From Nitrospirota bacterium (GTDB lineage Bacteria; Nitrospirota; UBA9217), in NCBI GenBank assembly GCA_029858565.1, contig JAOUEV010000016.1, forward strand, positions 1 to 55,840: a stretch of DNA of 55,840 nt, read 5' to 3'. The notes beneath the pieces are model-generated. The model had not been told where the DNA came from. It did not search any database and worked only from the letters and a program-made list of their open reading frames with translations. Position numbers and translations under genes: made by a program. Positions 24,907-33,415 of the stretch are shown here, piece after piece. How positions within the stretch are numbered: position 1 is the stretch's first letter; each line of letters opens with the position of its first letter.

Positions 24907-25079
24907 TTTCGCAGTCCTCACCAATGTTTTCCGGAAATACTGGATAAAATATTTCTTTAGGTCCGCTCCGATGTCATCAGGCAACCGGCGCGCTTGCGAC
25001 AGCACGCATGAACTCATTGAAACGCCACCACTCTAGGAGAAAACCCGAATGCCTGCCAATCACACTGAGGGAGACCGGA

Positions 25080-25514
25080 TCAGTCGCGGTCCTTGATCAC
25101 GTCCACCATGGTCTTCGGCTGCTGGCAGAAGAGCTTACGCACCCGTTCCCGGTATTCCTCAGGCGTCACATGCTCCTGGTGCGTGCCGATCACGATGCTG
25201 ATCCCGGGAAACTCCTTTTCCAGCGCGGTCTTGTACTTTTCCTTGAACGGACAGAGCGCTTTCATGCAGTAGGTGAAGTGAATGACATCAACGCGGAACT
25301 CGGTCAGCGCGCGGACGCGGCGGAGCAGCTTTTCCGGTCCTGTGAGCGTGGGGCATCCCGGGCAGTTGATGATCCCGACAAGGTCGAGCGGCTCGCCCGC
25401 GGGATAGTCCGCGAAGGTCCCGCGCCGCTTCCGCAGGTCCGCAAGACAGCTGACCGAGGAGCAGCCCAGGTCCTGGGTGGCGTTGGAACAGGTGAGTATC
25501 CCGATGCGTGCCAT
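25080..25514 (-). CDS. CGGC-domain protein, putative metal-binding
   Basis: The 144-residue protein matches the CGGC domain pattern: an N-terminal GILTCSNATQDLGCSSVSCL stretch, the central INCPGCPT, then HFTYCMKALCPFKEKY. About eight cysteines are spread in a way that suggests metal or cluster binding. No reaction is established for the family as far as I know. The gene stands alone on the minus strand. It is flanked upstream by a dispersed CGCAAAG palindrome and downstream by the barrel protein. Confidence 0.82.
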   Translation of the reverse strand: MARIGILTCSNATQDLGCSSVSCLADLRKRRGTFADYPAGEPLDLVGIINCPGCPTLTGPEKLLRRVRALTEFRVDVIHFTYCMKALCPFKEKYKTALEKEFPGISIVIGTHQEHVTPEEYRERVRKLFCQQPKTMVDVIKDRD

Positions 25515-25618
25515 GGGAGGATTCCTTTCCTGAGTTGCCTACGATAAAGATACGTTATGACTTGGCAGGTAAATTTTGAGCAAAAAACGTACTGCTGTAA
25601 AAAAGCCTAAACCCGTTT

Positions 25619-25710
25619 TCGCGCAAAGCCGCAAAGACGCAAAGGAGATCATAAAAGATTATGTATAACGTTGCCTTTCTTTGCGGCTTGGCGTCTTTGC
25701 GCGAGACGCC
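25619..25710. repeat. Dispersed CGCAAAG-type palindrome
   Basis: TCGCGCAAAGCCGCAAAGAC on the left faces CGGCTTGGCGTCTTTGCGCGA on the right (arms near-complementary; right arm about 20 bases). Around 50 bases separate the arms. It lies between the CGGC gene and the GyrI-like gene. Confidence 0.72.
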
Positions 25711-25742
25711 CTTCTTTTGATTTTTCCGAGGCTAGATTGCTG

Positions 25743-26351
25743 CTACTTCCCGGTCTTCTTCACCTGATACCGGATGATCGTGTAGTACTTCTCCGGATCT
25801 CCCGCAGAGAGCAACCCCGGTCCGCGCAAATATTCTTCCTCATGGGGTCCGGCGATCTTGTAGCCTGCTTTGGCGATGAATGCCAGAAGCTTCTCGATCG
25901 TCGGTTGTTCCGCGCCGTAGGGGCCCACGTGAAGGATCTCGGCAACTTCGCCGTAATTCCACGTCGCGATCTTCACCTCCAGGGAACCTTTCTTTTCAGG
26001 AAGACGCGTCACGTCATCGGGGATCGGGATAGCGTAGATACCGAGCCACTCGCTCCTGGGCGCGGTAAATTCCTTTGGCCACCGCGCCCGGGGCACGGCA
26101 GCACCCGCGTTCGCAGACGACTTAATGACCTTATAGTAAGCGCTGAAGAGATTGCTGAAGGCTCTGTTGCCTGCCACAGAGGGATCTCCGGTCACGATCG
26201 CCTCGATCATCTTTTGGGCCGGAAGCGTGGTAATGCGGGGCTCCCGCAGGTGCTCATAGGAGGAGAGGTCCGGACCGGAAGAAGAGACGAACGAGAGTAC
26301 CAGCAGCACCACAACACCCAGGACCGCACTGACGATCATCGCTTTTTTCAT
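25743..26351 (-). CDS. Membrane-anchored GyrI-like ligand-binding protein
   Basis: The 202-residue protein has an N-terminal membrane helix (MKKAMIVSAVLGVVVLLVLSFV), written here as residues 1-22, and a GyrI-like domain recognisable from ATWNYGEVAEILHVGPYGAEQPTIEKL-type sequence at about residues 140-165 and a final IIRYQVKK strand. GyrI-like folds bind small molecules or proteins in regulators, and an anchored version suggests sensing or binding at the periplasmic face. I start at 26351, because the upstream frame is made of repeat sequence. The final role is unknown. Confidence 0.82.
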   Translation of the reverse strand: MKKAMIVSAVLGVVVLLVLSFVSSSGPDLSSYEHLREPRITTLPAQKMIEAIVTGDPSVAGNRAFSNLFSAYYKVIKSSANAGAAVPRARWPKEFTAPRSEWLGIYAIPIPDDVTRLPEKKGSLEVKIATWNYGEVAEILHVGPYGAEQPTIEKLLAFIAKAGYKIAGPHEEEYLRGPGLLSAGDPEKYYTIIRYQVKKTGK

Positions 26352-26436
26352 AGCAAGTCCCCCCTTGTCACTCGTCTCTTTTCTCTGGTCCAATCCGCAA
26401 TCCGAAATCCGCATTCCGCAATGGAAACCCTTGCCT

Positions 26437-27486
26437 TCAAGCAAAGGCCTTCCTGGCATCTATTGCCAGGTCCTCGGGCAGGGTAAAGATCAGCTCGGAC
26501 TGGAGCATCTTCTGGAGAAAATAATCGTCATTCCGGTAGTTGGCGCAGAAGTTCTGCCTGGTCACGATCTTGAACAAGCACCGGAACCCTATCGTCTCCC
26601 CTCCCCGCGCCGAGTAGAGCGAGAAGTTGAAGCTCAGATGGCCGAGGCCCTCTATCAGGCCGAGCACGCGGGAGATCCCTTCGCTCAGCTCCCGGAGATC
26701 GCGCACCGTGATCTTCCCCAGGTCGCCTTCCTCCTCATGGATTGCCATGATCTCGTTGCTTCCCAGGGGAGAGAAGGCCGTGAGCCAGTGCCAGGCCCCG
26801 TGCTTGACGATGTACCGCTCGTTGGCACGCATCTCCTCCTCCAGGAAATCAGCGAAATAGTAGGTGCCCCGCTGAAGCAGATATTCCGTTGATCCGTTCA
26901 GGAGGCGGGCATGATAGGAGTAAGGAACCGGCGTCACGAGCATCTGCATGTGCGGGTGGACCAGGCTCGCTCCCGCCGGGAGAAGATAGTTGCAGTTCAC
27001 CGTGGCAAAAGCAAGGGTCACGTCCTGCTGATAGATGTCGTTCAGGAAAATGCGGGCCGCCTGGAAGCCGTCGGCCAGCAGCGGCGGACTGAACTGGGAG
27101 GGCCGAAGAAAGTGCGCTTTGGACAGGACAATCACGGGATGGTGAGGCGCCAGCGAGAACAGGTTCGCGAACAGCACGGCTTCGCCCTGCTCCATCCTTC
27201 CGCCGGGCAGCAGGCTGTCGGGATACCGGGCGGTCTTCTGGTGCGCGTTCTCGCCGCAGAAGATGCAGGAACCCGCGCTCTCCTCCACCAACTTCCGTAG
27301 GAGCTCTTCGTCGTTCTGGCCGAAGAAGGCCTTTGCCTTGTCCCTGAGATAGGGGTTGTAGACGCTCGTATCGCCGGTGAGCGGGTCCTTCCGGACCTCG
27401 ACGGTATGCAGTTCCGGCGCGAAGTCGTTGAAGGGGTTCAGGATCGTGAAGCTCGACTCGAACTTCTCAAAGGCGATCTTTCCCAT
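26437..27486 (-). CDS. HIT-superfamily GalT-like nucleotidyltransferase
   Basis: The 349-residue protein resembles galactose-1-phosphate uridylyltransferases: CIFCGENAHQKTARYPD with a CxxC pair, a central VIVLSKAH strand and the active-site HPHMQ (two histidines and glutamine). In GalT the middle histidine carries UMP. Substrate preference here is open; ADP-glucose- or sugar-phosphate-type enzymes of the same fold are possible. The protein starts at 27486 (MGKIAFEKFE) with GGGAGA upstream, overlapping the preceding gene by 20 bases. The much longer frame is an arginine/proline-rich shadow of that gene. Confidence 0.85.
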   Translation of the reverse strand: MGKIAFEKFESSFTILNPFNDFAPELHTVEVRKDPLTGDTSVYNPYLRDKAKAFFGQNDEELLRKLVEESAGSCIFCGENAHQKTARYPDSLLPGGRMEQGEAVLFANLFSLAPHHPVIVLSKAHFLRPSQFSPPLLADGFQAARIFLNDIYQQDVTLAFATVNCNYLLPAGASLVHPHMQMLVTPVPYSYHARLLNGSTEYLLQRGTYYFADFLEEEMRANERYIVKHGAWHWLTAFSPLGSNEIMAIHEEEGDLGKITVRDLRELSEGISRVLGLIEGLGHLSFNFSLYSARGGETIGFRCLFKIVTRQNFCANYRNDDYFLQKMLQSELIFTLPEDLAIDARKAFA

Positions 27487-28060
27487 CATTCTCTCCCATG
27501 CCCTGGCTGCTCTGGCCGGTCGTGGTCTCTCCGCTCGCGGGCCCGCTGCCCGTCTCCTGCCTGCTGCCGAAGTCACTGAAGGTCTCGCGGCTGTAGATCC
27601 CCGGCATGGCGTGTTCTCCCGCCGCGAAGATGAACTCCACGGCCTTGATCGAGGGGCTCTCGGTGAGCGTGTAGGTGGCGGCGGCAAGATACCCCTGGGC
27701 TCCCGAGGTGCCCATGCGCTCGGTCAGATACCCGCTGTTGATGATCTCCACCCGGGCTACGCCCTTGTCAATGGCCTGAAGACGCAAATGGGGAAGTTCT
27801 GCAGCGGCTTCGTCCGGGCCGCTGTCCCGAAAGGAGCGGTTCAGGGCGAAGATCAGCTTGTTCACATCATCCCGTATCTCATTGATCCGCGCGCCGCGAA
27901 CCAGCCGATCCGCGCCGCTGTTCGCGTCCTCTTCCACGGACCAGGCATGGTCGCGGCCATAGTTGGCGAAATCATTCTTCTTCATGAAGCGGATGGTCCC
28001 GATCAGAGCCGCTATCACCACCGCGCTGATCCAGAGCGTCTTGATCATGTGAGGTTTCAT
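27467..28060 (-). CDS. Membrane-anchored GerMN-like protein
   Basis: The 197-residue protein has an N-terminal membrane helix (residues 6-22) and a C-terminal domain with LTERMGTSGAQGYLAAATYT, then FIFAAGEHAMPGIYSR. This pattern is that of GerMN-type domains of exported proteins; I am moderately sure of that assignment. The tail is low-complexity (S, T, G and E rich). It overlaps the GalT-like gene by 20 bases and follows the EndoQ gene by 34 bases, so the three are probably one transcript, although their roles do not obviously connect. Confidence 0.7.
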   Translation of the reverse strand: MKPHMIKTLWISAVVIAALIGTIRFMKKNDFANYGRDHAWSVEEDANSGADRLVRGARINEIRDDVNKLIFALNRSFRDSGPDEAAAELPHLRLQAIDKGVARVEIINSGYLTERMGTSGAQGYLAAATYTLTESPSIKAVEFIFAAGEHAMPGIYSRETFSDFGSRQETGSGPASGETTTGQSSQGMGENDGKDRL

Positions 28061-28093
28061 GGAAACTCCAAAAATGGGATCCCGGCTTCCGTA

Positions 28094-29365
28094 TTACAGC
28101 AGGATTATCTGCCCCTTGGGCTCGCCCTGTTCCAGCCGCTCAAATATCCGTATCTTACCATATTCGCCGTCGTACCCGGGCGCGATGCGGACCTTTCCCG
28201 CGCGCATGAGCGTGACCGCCTCGGCAACAGCGGGCGTTGACGCGGCCTCGATGTCGCGGGGCTCGGCCTTGAGCAACACCGAGAACTCGTTGCCCAGGTC
28301 ATCAAGCATCTTTTCGTGGATCGCGCGGACCTTTTTCGTGTTCACCCCGCACTGCAGGGTCTCGGCAATGATCTCGGCCAGGGGAATGATGCTGGAATAT
28401 CCCGGCGCGTCCTTGGGACGGAATCCCTCCTCGCGGTCAGCCAGTTTGTCCACGCGGTGCATCACGCCCACGGTCACGCGCTTGCCGCAGGACGGGCAGA
28501 GATAGTTGTTCCTGACCGTTTCCCTCGGCGTAAGGCTTACGCCGCAGTCCCGGTGGCCGTCATAATGGTATTTCCCCTCTTCGGGAAAGAACTCGATCGT
28601 TCCGCCGAAGCCCTGCTTCGTCTTGATCGCGTCTATCATCGCACCATAGGAGATATCGGTATCGAAGATATTCGCCTCGCGGCCGAGCTTTGCCGCGGAA
28701 TGGGCATCGGAATTCGAGACCAGCGTGAGATCGTCGAGTTTCGACAAACGCCAGTTCATGGCAGGATCGGAGGAAAGTCCGGTCTCGATGGCGTGAATGT
28801 GCGGGGTCAGGTCCTCAAAGCACTCCTCCATCGTATCAAAGCCCGACATGGCGCCGAAGACCGAGAACCAGGGGGTCCAGACATGGGCGGGGATGAACAT
28901 TCCCTCGGGCGAGGCATCGAGCGTCATCCTGAGCAGTTCCTTCGCATCCAGCCCGAGGATCGGCCTGCCGTCGGAATGGAGGTTCCCGATCTTCGCCAGG
29001 GACGCGTTCAATCGCTCCGCGGACGCGAAGTCCGGCATCAGCACCACGGCATGGACTTTCCGGGTTTTTCCGTTCTTGCTGTAGATGCAGCTGATCTCCG
29101 CGGACAGGATGAACGAGACCTCGGCTGCGCAGGACGCTGGCACGTCATTGGCGCGGTACTTGTTCTTGAGCGAGAACAGCCCCGGCTCCCCCGGCTCCGT
29201 CTTTTCTTTCAGTTCTTTGATCCATGCGGGATGGGTGAAGTCGCCGGTGGCGATCACCCGGATGCCCTTGAGCTGCGCCGCACGCCAGAGCCCCTCCGGG
29301 GACATGTCCTGGCTGGTGGCGCGGGAGTATTTCGAATGCACATGCAGGTCGGCGATAAAAGACAT
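28094..29365 (-). CDS. Endonuclease Q family PHP-domain DNA repair nuclease
   Basis: EndoQ cuts DNA 5' to deaminated bases such as hypoxanthine, uracil and xanthine. The 423-residue protein has the PHP metal motifs DLHVHSKYSR and ATGDFTHP near the N-terminus, AHVWTPWF and SNSDAH further on. It then has a zinc finger formed by CPSCGKRV and the preceding HRDCG, and a C-terminal DNA-binding region. Length and order agree with archaeal and bacterial members. It heads a minus-strand unit with the GerMN-like and GalT-like genes. A family-level name is all I can support. Confidence 0.9.
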   Translation of the reverse strand: MSFIADLHVHSKYSRATSQDMSPEGLWRAAQLKGIRVIATGDFTHPAWIKELKEKTEPGEPGLFSLKNKYRANDVPASCAAEVSFILSAEISCIYSKNGKTRKVHAVVLMPDFASAERLNASLAKIGNLHSDGRPILGLDAKELLRMTLDASPEGMFIPAHVWTPWFSVFGAMSGFDTMEECFEDLTPHIHAIETGLSSDPAMNWRLSKLDDLTLVSNSDAHSAAKLGREANIFDTDISYGAMIDAIKTKQGFGGTIEFFPEEGKYHYDGHRDCGVSLTPRETVRNNYLCPSCGKRVTVGVMHRVDKLADREEGFRPKDAPGYSSIIPLAEIIAETLQCGVNTKKVRAIHEKMLDDLGNEFSVLLKAEPRDIEAASTPAVAEAVTLMRAGKVRIAPGYDGEYGKIRIFERLEQGEPKGQIILL

Positions 29366-29541
29366 GGCGGATTATAACACGAAACAGCGGATTTTCCAGA
29401 GAGAAGCGGCGGAAGGCACGGGAGCGGCTTCGGCTATAGCAGTTTTCCAGGTTTTGCTTGACAACCCCGGGAGGAATGCATATACTCGATTCTCAGCACT
29501 TCCCCATTTATTCACGCATTAAAAATTGAATACCGAAGTCG

Positions 29542-29611
29542 GTAGGTCGGGTAGAGCGTTCATAGCGAAACCCGACATTTGTTGGGTTTCACTGTGGTCT
29601 ACCCAACCTAC
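29542..29611. repeat. GTAGGTYGGG palindrome, left edge of the helicase-peptidase pair
   Basis: GTAGGTCGGGTAGA pairs with TCTACCCAACCTAC (one G-T pair), and an inner hairpin joins GAAACCCGACA with TTGGGTTTC. A related element lies at 32250-32330. No coding potential is present. Confidence 0.82.
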
Positions 29612-29636
29612 AAACTAGTTATACCATAGAGAAAGA

Positions 29637-31097
29637 ATGCGCACCCTATTAACCATAGCCGTAATCATATATGTTATCCACCTTATATCAAATGTCTTTC
29701 GAAGGAGACATGATCTTGCTACCCCTCCAGAGATTGATAGCCCTCAGCAAATATCACATCAACAGCGATCAAGATCCCACAAAAAGGCTCATTCCGATAT
29801 TGATATTGCAGATATAGAAATCAACGAGGACTACAAGGCCGTTCTAAATCTGGTAGAAGTACAGAATAAAAGTGTCTATGTTACAGGCAAAGCAGGAACA
29901 GGTAAATCTACGCTCCTAAAATATCTGATAGCTACGACAAAGAAAAACATGGTTGTATTGGCACCCACGGGACTTGCGGCGATAAACGTTGGCGGCCAAA
30001 CCATTCACTCCTTCTTCAGATTCCCGCCGAAGCTTATCAAGAGGGAAGATATTAAACCCTCTAGAAATGCAATCTTATACCAGAAGCTTGATGCAGTGAT
30101 AATTGATGAAGTATCTATGGTGCGCGCGGACCTCATGGATGGCATTGACCACTCGTTGAGATTAAATAGACGAAGGCCGCACGAACCATTTGGTGGCGTT
30201 CAAATGATATTTTTTGGGGATTTGTTTCAACTCCCGCCTGTTGTCAGGGGTAAAGACCTTGAAGCCTATTTCAAGGAAGTTTATGGGGCACCGTATTTCT
30301 TCTGTTCTAAAGCAATTCGAAACAGCGGCATAGGCTTTATTGATCTGAAAAAGATTTACAGACAATCGGATGGCGACTTCATACAAATATTGAATAGTAT
30401 AAGAGAGAACAAATTGACCGCTGGTACCTTACGAGAGTTAAATAGCAAAGTTGTCACGAACCTCGCGAGTGTGGCACGTAAGGACTGCGTTACCTTGACA
30501 ACTACCAATAAAGCTGCGTTCGAAATTAACGAAGAATTCTTGGGAGCGATAAAGGAAAAGGAGTTTGAGTACTCCGCCGATATTCAGGGGAAATTTGATC
30601 AAAGCGATTATCCAACAGAAGCAAGCTTACGCCTGAAAAGAGGCGCAAGAATCATTCTTCTTCGGAATGACCCATTTAAGAAATGGGTAAATGGCACCCT
30701 AGCCCGAGTGTCTGATTTGGGAGAAAACAGAATCAGCATCGACGTTGATGGTTCTAAATATGAGATTAATAAGGAAATTTGGAAGAAGATCGAATATTAC
30801 TATGATAGGAATACGAAGAAGATAGAAGAGCGAGTGATTGGCAGTTTTGAACAATATCCCATTCGCCTTGCGTGGGCGATCACAATTCACAAGAGCCAGG
30901 GGCAAACGTTTGACCGCGTTTATATTGATCTGGGCAGTGGTGCTTTTGCTCATGGCCAGACATATGTCGCGTTGAGTAGATGTACTTCTTTTAATGGCAT
31001 ACAATTGCGCAGGCCTGTGGAGTCACGAGATGTAATATTCGACCCAAGAGTCTATGGTTACGCAAAAGTAATGGCAAACCACAGCCATAATGTATAA
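29637..31097 (+). CDS. Membrane-anchored Pif1/RecD2-like DNA helicase
   Basis: The 486-residue protein is a superfamily 1B helicase of Pif1 type. Motifs: GKAGTGKST at residues 84-92, APTGLAAINVGG with QTIHSFF (motif Ia), IIDEVSM at 155-161, FGDLFQLPP at 193-201, and the C-terminal TIHKSQGQTFDRV and YVALSRC. Unusually, residues 3-20 form a hydrophobic helix followed by a basic FRRRH, so the helicase should be tethered to the membrane with its motor in the cytoplasm. The gene is AT-rich compared with the chromosome and overlaps the following peptidase gene by eight bases, indicating coupled synthesis. Confidence 0.9.
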   Translation: MRTLLTIAVIIYVIHLISNVFRRRHDLATPPEIDSPQQISHQQRSRSHKKAHSDIDIADIEINEDYKAVLNLVEVQNKSVYVTGKAGTGKSTLLKYLIATTKKNMVVLAPTGLAAINVGGQTIHSFFRFPPKLIKREDIKPSRNAILYQKLDAVIIDEVSMVRADLMDGIDHSLRLNRRRPHEPFGGVQMIFFGDLFQLPPVVRGKDLEAYFKEVYGAPYFFCSKAIRNSGIGFIDLKKIYRQSDGDFIQILNSIRENKLTAGTLRELNSKVVTNLASVARKDCVTLTTTNKAAFEINEEFLGAIKEKEFEYSADIQGKFDQSDYPTEASLRLKRGARIILLRNDPFKKWVNGTLARVSDLGENRISIDVDGSKYEINKEIWKKIEYYYDRNTKKIEERVIGSFEQYPIRLAWAITIHKSQGQTFDRVYIDLGSGAFAHGQTYVALSRCTSFNGIQLRRPVESRDVIFDPRVYGYAKVMANHSHNV

Positions 31098-32244
31098 TCT
31101 GGTGTTCGAGAGGGGCCTTGAAACTGCCCCCTCATCAACCGCGTTGGCTTGGAGTCCTATGATTACGAAGTTTCATGATGCAATGCGACTATATGGCGGG
31201 CGTCTCAACCACGAACACTTAGAAGAGTCAGGGATAACGCTAATTGAAGCCTATCGCACGCGAGCTGAACGCTTAATTGCTAGTGCCCGACGCGATCATC
31301 CTCGCTTACCTGCAATTCACTTCGACTACGTCAATAATAATTCTTTGAATGCCTATGCGTTCAAATGGGGCGGCGACTATTTTATCGGAATTACTTGGGG
31401 CGCCTTCACCATTCTACGGCTTCTGTTTATGCGGATGTTGGCAGATAAAAATGCACTGCTGACAATCGGCGACCCAAATCGAGAAGGTAATAATTTGCTC
31501 CCACTTGACAAGATGATTACGATAGGGCCGTCAGTACAATTACCATCCACTGGTCGCCTAGTTGTCGGTGCACCGCAAGACCCAACTCGTTTGCAGTTTG
31601 CTGTCACCGCTTTTGAAACAGCATTCTCCTTTTTGATCCGACATGAAATTACGCATATCCTCCACGGTCACCTCTCCCACCCTCTAGTAGCCTCCACAGA
31701 AGCGCTGCTCCCAGAGTTTGGTTGGCAACCCAAAACAGCGTCTGCGTCTTCGACTCGTCAAGTTCTCGAATATGATGCGGACAGATATGCTTCAATCGGG
31801 CTAGCAAAGTCTTTTATGTCTCATATTTCGACAGCACAAAATAATAGCATCGATCATCGTGCTTTCATGACGGAAACGTTTGTTGGTATAGGCTCAATGT
31901 TCCGGTTATTTGGCGATGCGAGTGCTTCGGGTTTAGATCTAGGCACCCTCCCGTACCCTCCTGTTAGATATCGCCAATATATTAGCATGACGGGGTTCTG
32001 CGATTACTTGAACATGGCAGCTAATAAAACCTTATTCGAGCTCTCGCAGGCCGTCTTTACCGAATCTTTTGCAGCGATAGAGAACGCATTCCCTAATTTC
32101 ACAAAAGTTGAGCCGTCAATCGAAGGACTTAATGAAGTATTGTCTGCCAATGGACGAAGGCATATCCAATGGCTCTTTGACGAATGGCAGAATCGGGTCA
32201 AGGGCGAATTACTGCCGTATTCCTTTGCTAAATTTTTATCTTAA
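31090..32244 (+). CDS. HExxH zinc metallopeptidase-like protein
   Basis: The 384-residue protein contains H185-E-I-T-H189 followed by HGH, and E227 in the sequence LEYDADRYA. Together they form a gluzincin-type zinc site as in M48-like and phage-associated peptidases. An upstream NAYAFKWGGDYFIGITWG strand pair is typical of the substrate-groove edge in such folds. I see no signal peptide or strong membrane helix, so it is probably cytoplasmic. It is translationally coupled to the Pif1-like helicase. The pairing suggests that the peptidase acts on, or is triggered by, the helicase, but the substrate is unknown. Confidence 0.85.
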   Translation: MYNLVFERGLETAPSSTALAWSPMITKFHDAMRLYGGRLNHEHLEESGITLIEAYRTRAERLIASARRDHPRLPAIHFDYVNNNSLNAYAFKWGGDYFIGITWGAFTILRLLFMRMLADKNALLTIGDPNREGNNLLPLDKMITIGPSVQLPSTGRLVVGAPQDPTRLQFAVTAFETAFSFLIRHEITHILHGHLSHPLVASTEALLPEFGWQPKTASASSTRQVLEYDADRYASIGLAKSFMSHISTAQNNSIDHRAFMTETFVGIGSMFRLFGDASASGLDLGTLPYPPVRYRQYISMTGFCDYLNMAANKTLFELSQAVFTESFAAIENAFPNFTKVEPSIEGLNEVLSANGRRHIQWLFDEWQNRVKGELLPYSFAKFLS

Positions 32245-32249
32245 AGTTG

Positions 32250-32330
32250 GTAGGTTGGGCAAAAGGCTCATCTTGCCCAACTTTTCGTCAATAGCAGACG
32301 CGTTGGGCTTCATGCCTCAGCCCAACCTAC
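32250..32330. repeat. GTAGGTTGGG palindrome, right edge of the helicase-peptidase pair
   Basis: GTAGGTTGGGC at the left end is exactly complementary to GCCCAACCTAC at the right end. Internal TTGCCCAAC and CGTTGGGC segments add a second hairpin. It starts six bases after the peptidase stop. Confidence 0.85.
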
Positions 32331-32364
32331 GACTTACCGCCGCTATTATCTGTAAAGGACCAAC

Positions 32365-33369
32365 ATGTTCAATGACCTAGAAAAAGAAATAAAACGCTTA
32401 AATGGCCAATCAGTATCTGTCCCGATTGAATCAGACGAAAAAGGATATATAGACAAGGAATGCCCATCAGCAGAATGTAAGTTCATCTTCAAGGTAAATA
32501 AGGCTGACTGGGCTAATATATTTAAAGATGAAGCAGTCTGGTGCCCTTTTTGCCGACATGAAGCACCGGCAAAGCAATGGTTCACAACAGAACAAGTCAA
32601 ACACGCTAAAGCCGAAGTGTTTACAGTTGTAAAGGGAATAATTCATAACACTTTAAAGTCACGCGCAGAAAAGTTCAACCGTAGTCAAACTAGAAATGGT
32701 TTTTTCACAATATCCATTGAAGTTAAAGGTGGTGTAAAGCGAACATACCCAATCCCTGTCAAAGCTGCTGAATCGATGAGGCTTGAGATACAGTGTGAAA
32801 AATGCCAGTCTCGTTTCGCAGTTATCGGCAGTGCATATTTTTGCCCTGCATGTGGTCACAACTCAGTTGTCCGAACATTCTCAGACTCACTCAGAAAGAT
32901 CACAGCAAAGAAAGACAGCATTCATATAATCAGAAAGACTCTCATTGAATCAGCAGGAAAAGATGAGGCAGAGTTGGTCTGCCGATCGCTTCTCGAATCT
33001 TGCATTTTGGATGGCGTTGTTGCATTCCAAAAATATTGCGAAGGTTTATACAATCGTTTTGGTGAAGCACCATTCAATTCGTTTCAGCGTCTAGATCAAG
33101 GTAGTAGTCTCTGGCGTAGTGCTATTCAAAAAGGCTATAGTGCTTGGTTGTCTGATCCGGAGCTAGCCGCTCTTAATATTCTTTATCAAAAGAGACATAT
33201 ACTTGCCCATAATGAAGGGATTGTTGACTCACGATATTTAGAAAAATCCGGCGACGTAGCATACAAGGAAGGCCAGCGAATTGTCGTTTCGGAAACAGAC
33301 ATCGATATTCTGGTATCGACACTCGACAAGTTAAGCAAAGGAATTAAAGAAATGTGTGACAATATATAA
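32365..33369 (+). CDS. Double zinc-ribbon protein with HEPN-type RX4H motif
   Basis: The 334-residue protein has two zinc-binding units: C33/C38 with C60/C63, and C144/C147 with C160/C163. The C-terminal helical third contains KR277HILAH282NEGIVD, the RX4H signature of HEPN RNases, then a YLEKSGD strand common to a HEPN subgroup. This makes it a candidate metal-dependent sensor fused to an RNase effector, by inference. It is AT-rich, in the same direction as the helicase and peptidase, but separated from them by a palindromic repeat. It ends at TAA inside TAACAAGCGC, at the start of the island's terminal hairpin. Confidence 0.83.
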   Translation: MFNDLEKEIKRLNGQSVSVPIESDEKGYIDKECPSAECKFIFKVNKADWANIFKDEAVWCPFCRHEAPAKQWFTTEQVKHAKAEVFTVVKGIIHNTLKSRAEKFNRSQTRNGFFTISIEVKGGVKRTYPIPVKAAESMRLEIQCEKCQSRFAVIGSAYFCPACGHNSVVRTFSDSLRKITAKKDSIHIIRKTLIESAGKDEAELVCRSLLESCILDGVVAFQKYCEGLYNRFGEAPFNSFQRLDQGSSLWRSAIQKGYSAWLSDPELAALNILYQKRHILAHNEGIVDSRYLEKSGDVAYKEGQRIVVSETDIDILVSTLDKLSKGIKEMCDNI

Positions 33370-33415
33370 CAAGCGCGACCACAGCGAAGCGCCAAGTGCG
33401 GCGCGTCAGCGCCCC
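33366..33415. repeat. GC-rich double hairpin ending the second island (copy B)
   Basis: The inner stem is GCGCC/GGCGC with a six-base loop, enclosed by GCGC/GCGC with a one-sided bulge. Bases 33382-33409 match copy A at 2661-2688 in 24 of 28 positions. It contains the stop codon of the upstream gene and, on the other strand, the stop of the acetyltransferase. Confidence 0.62.
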
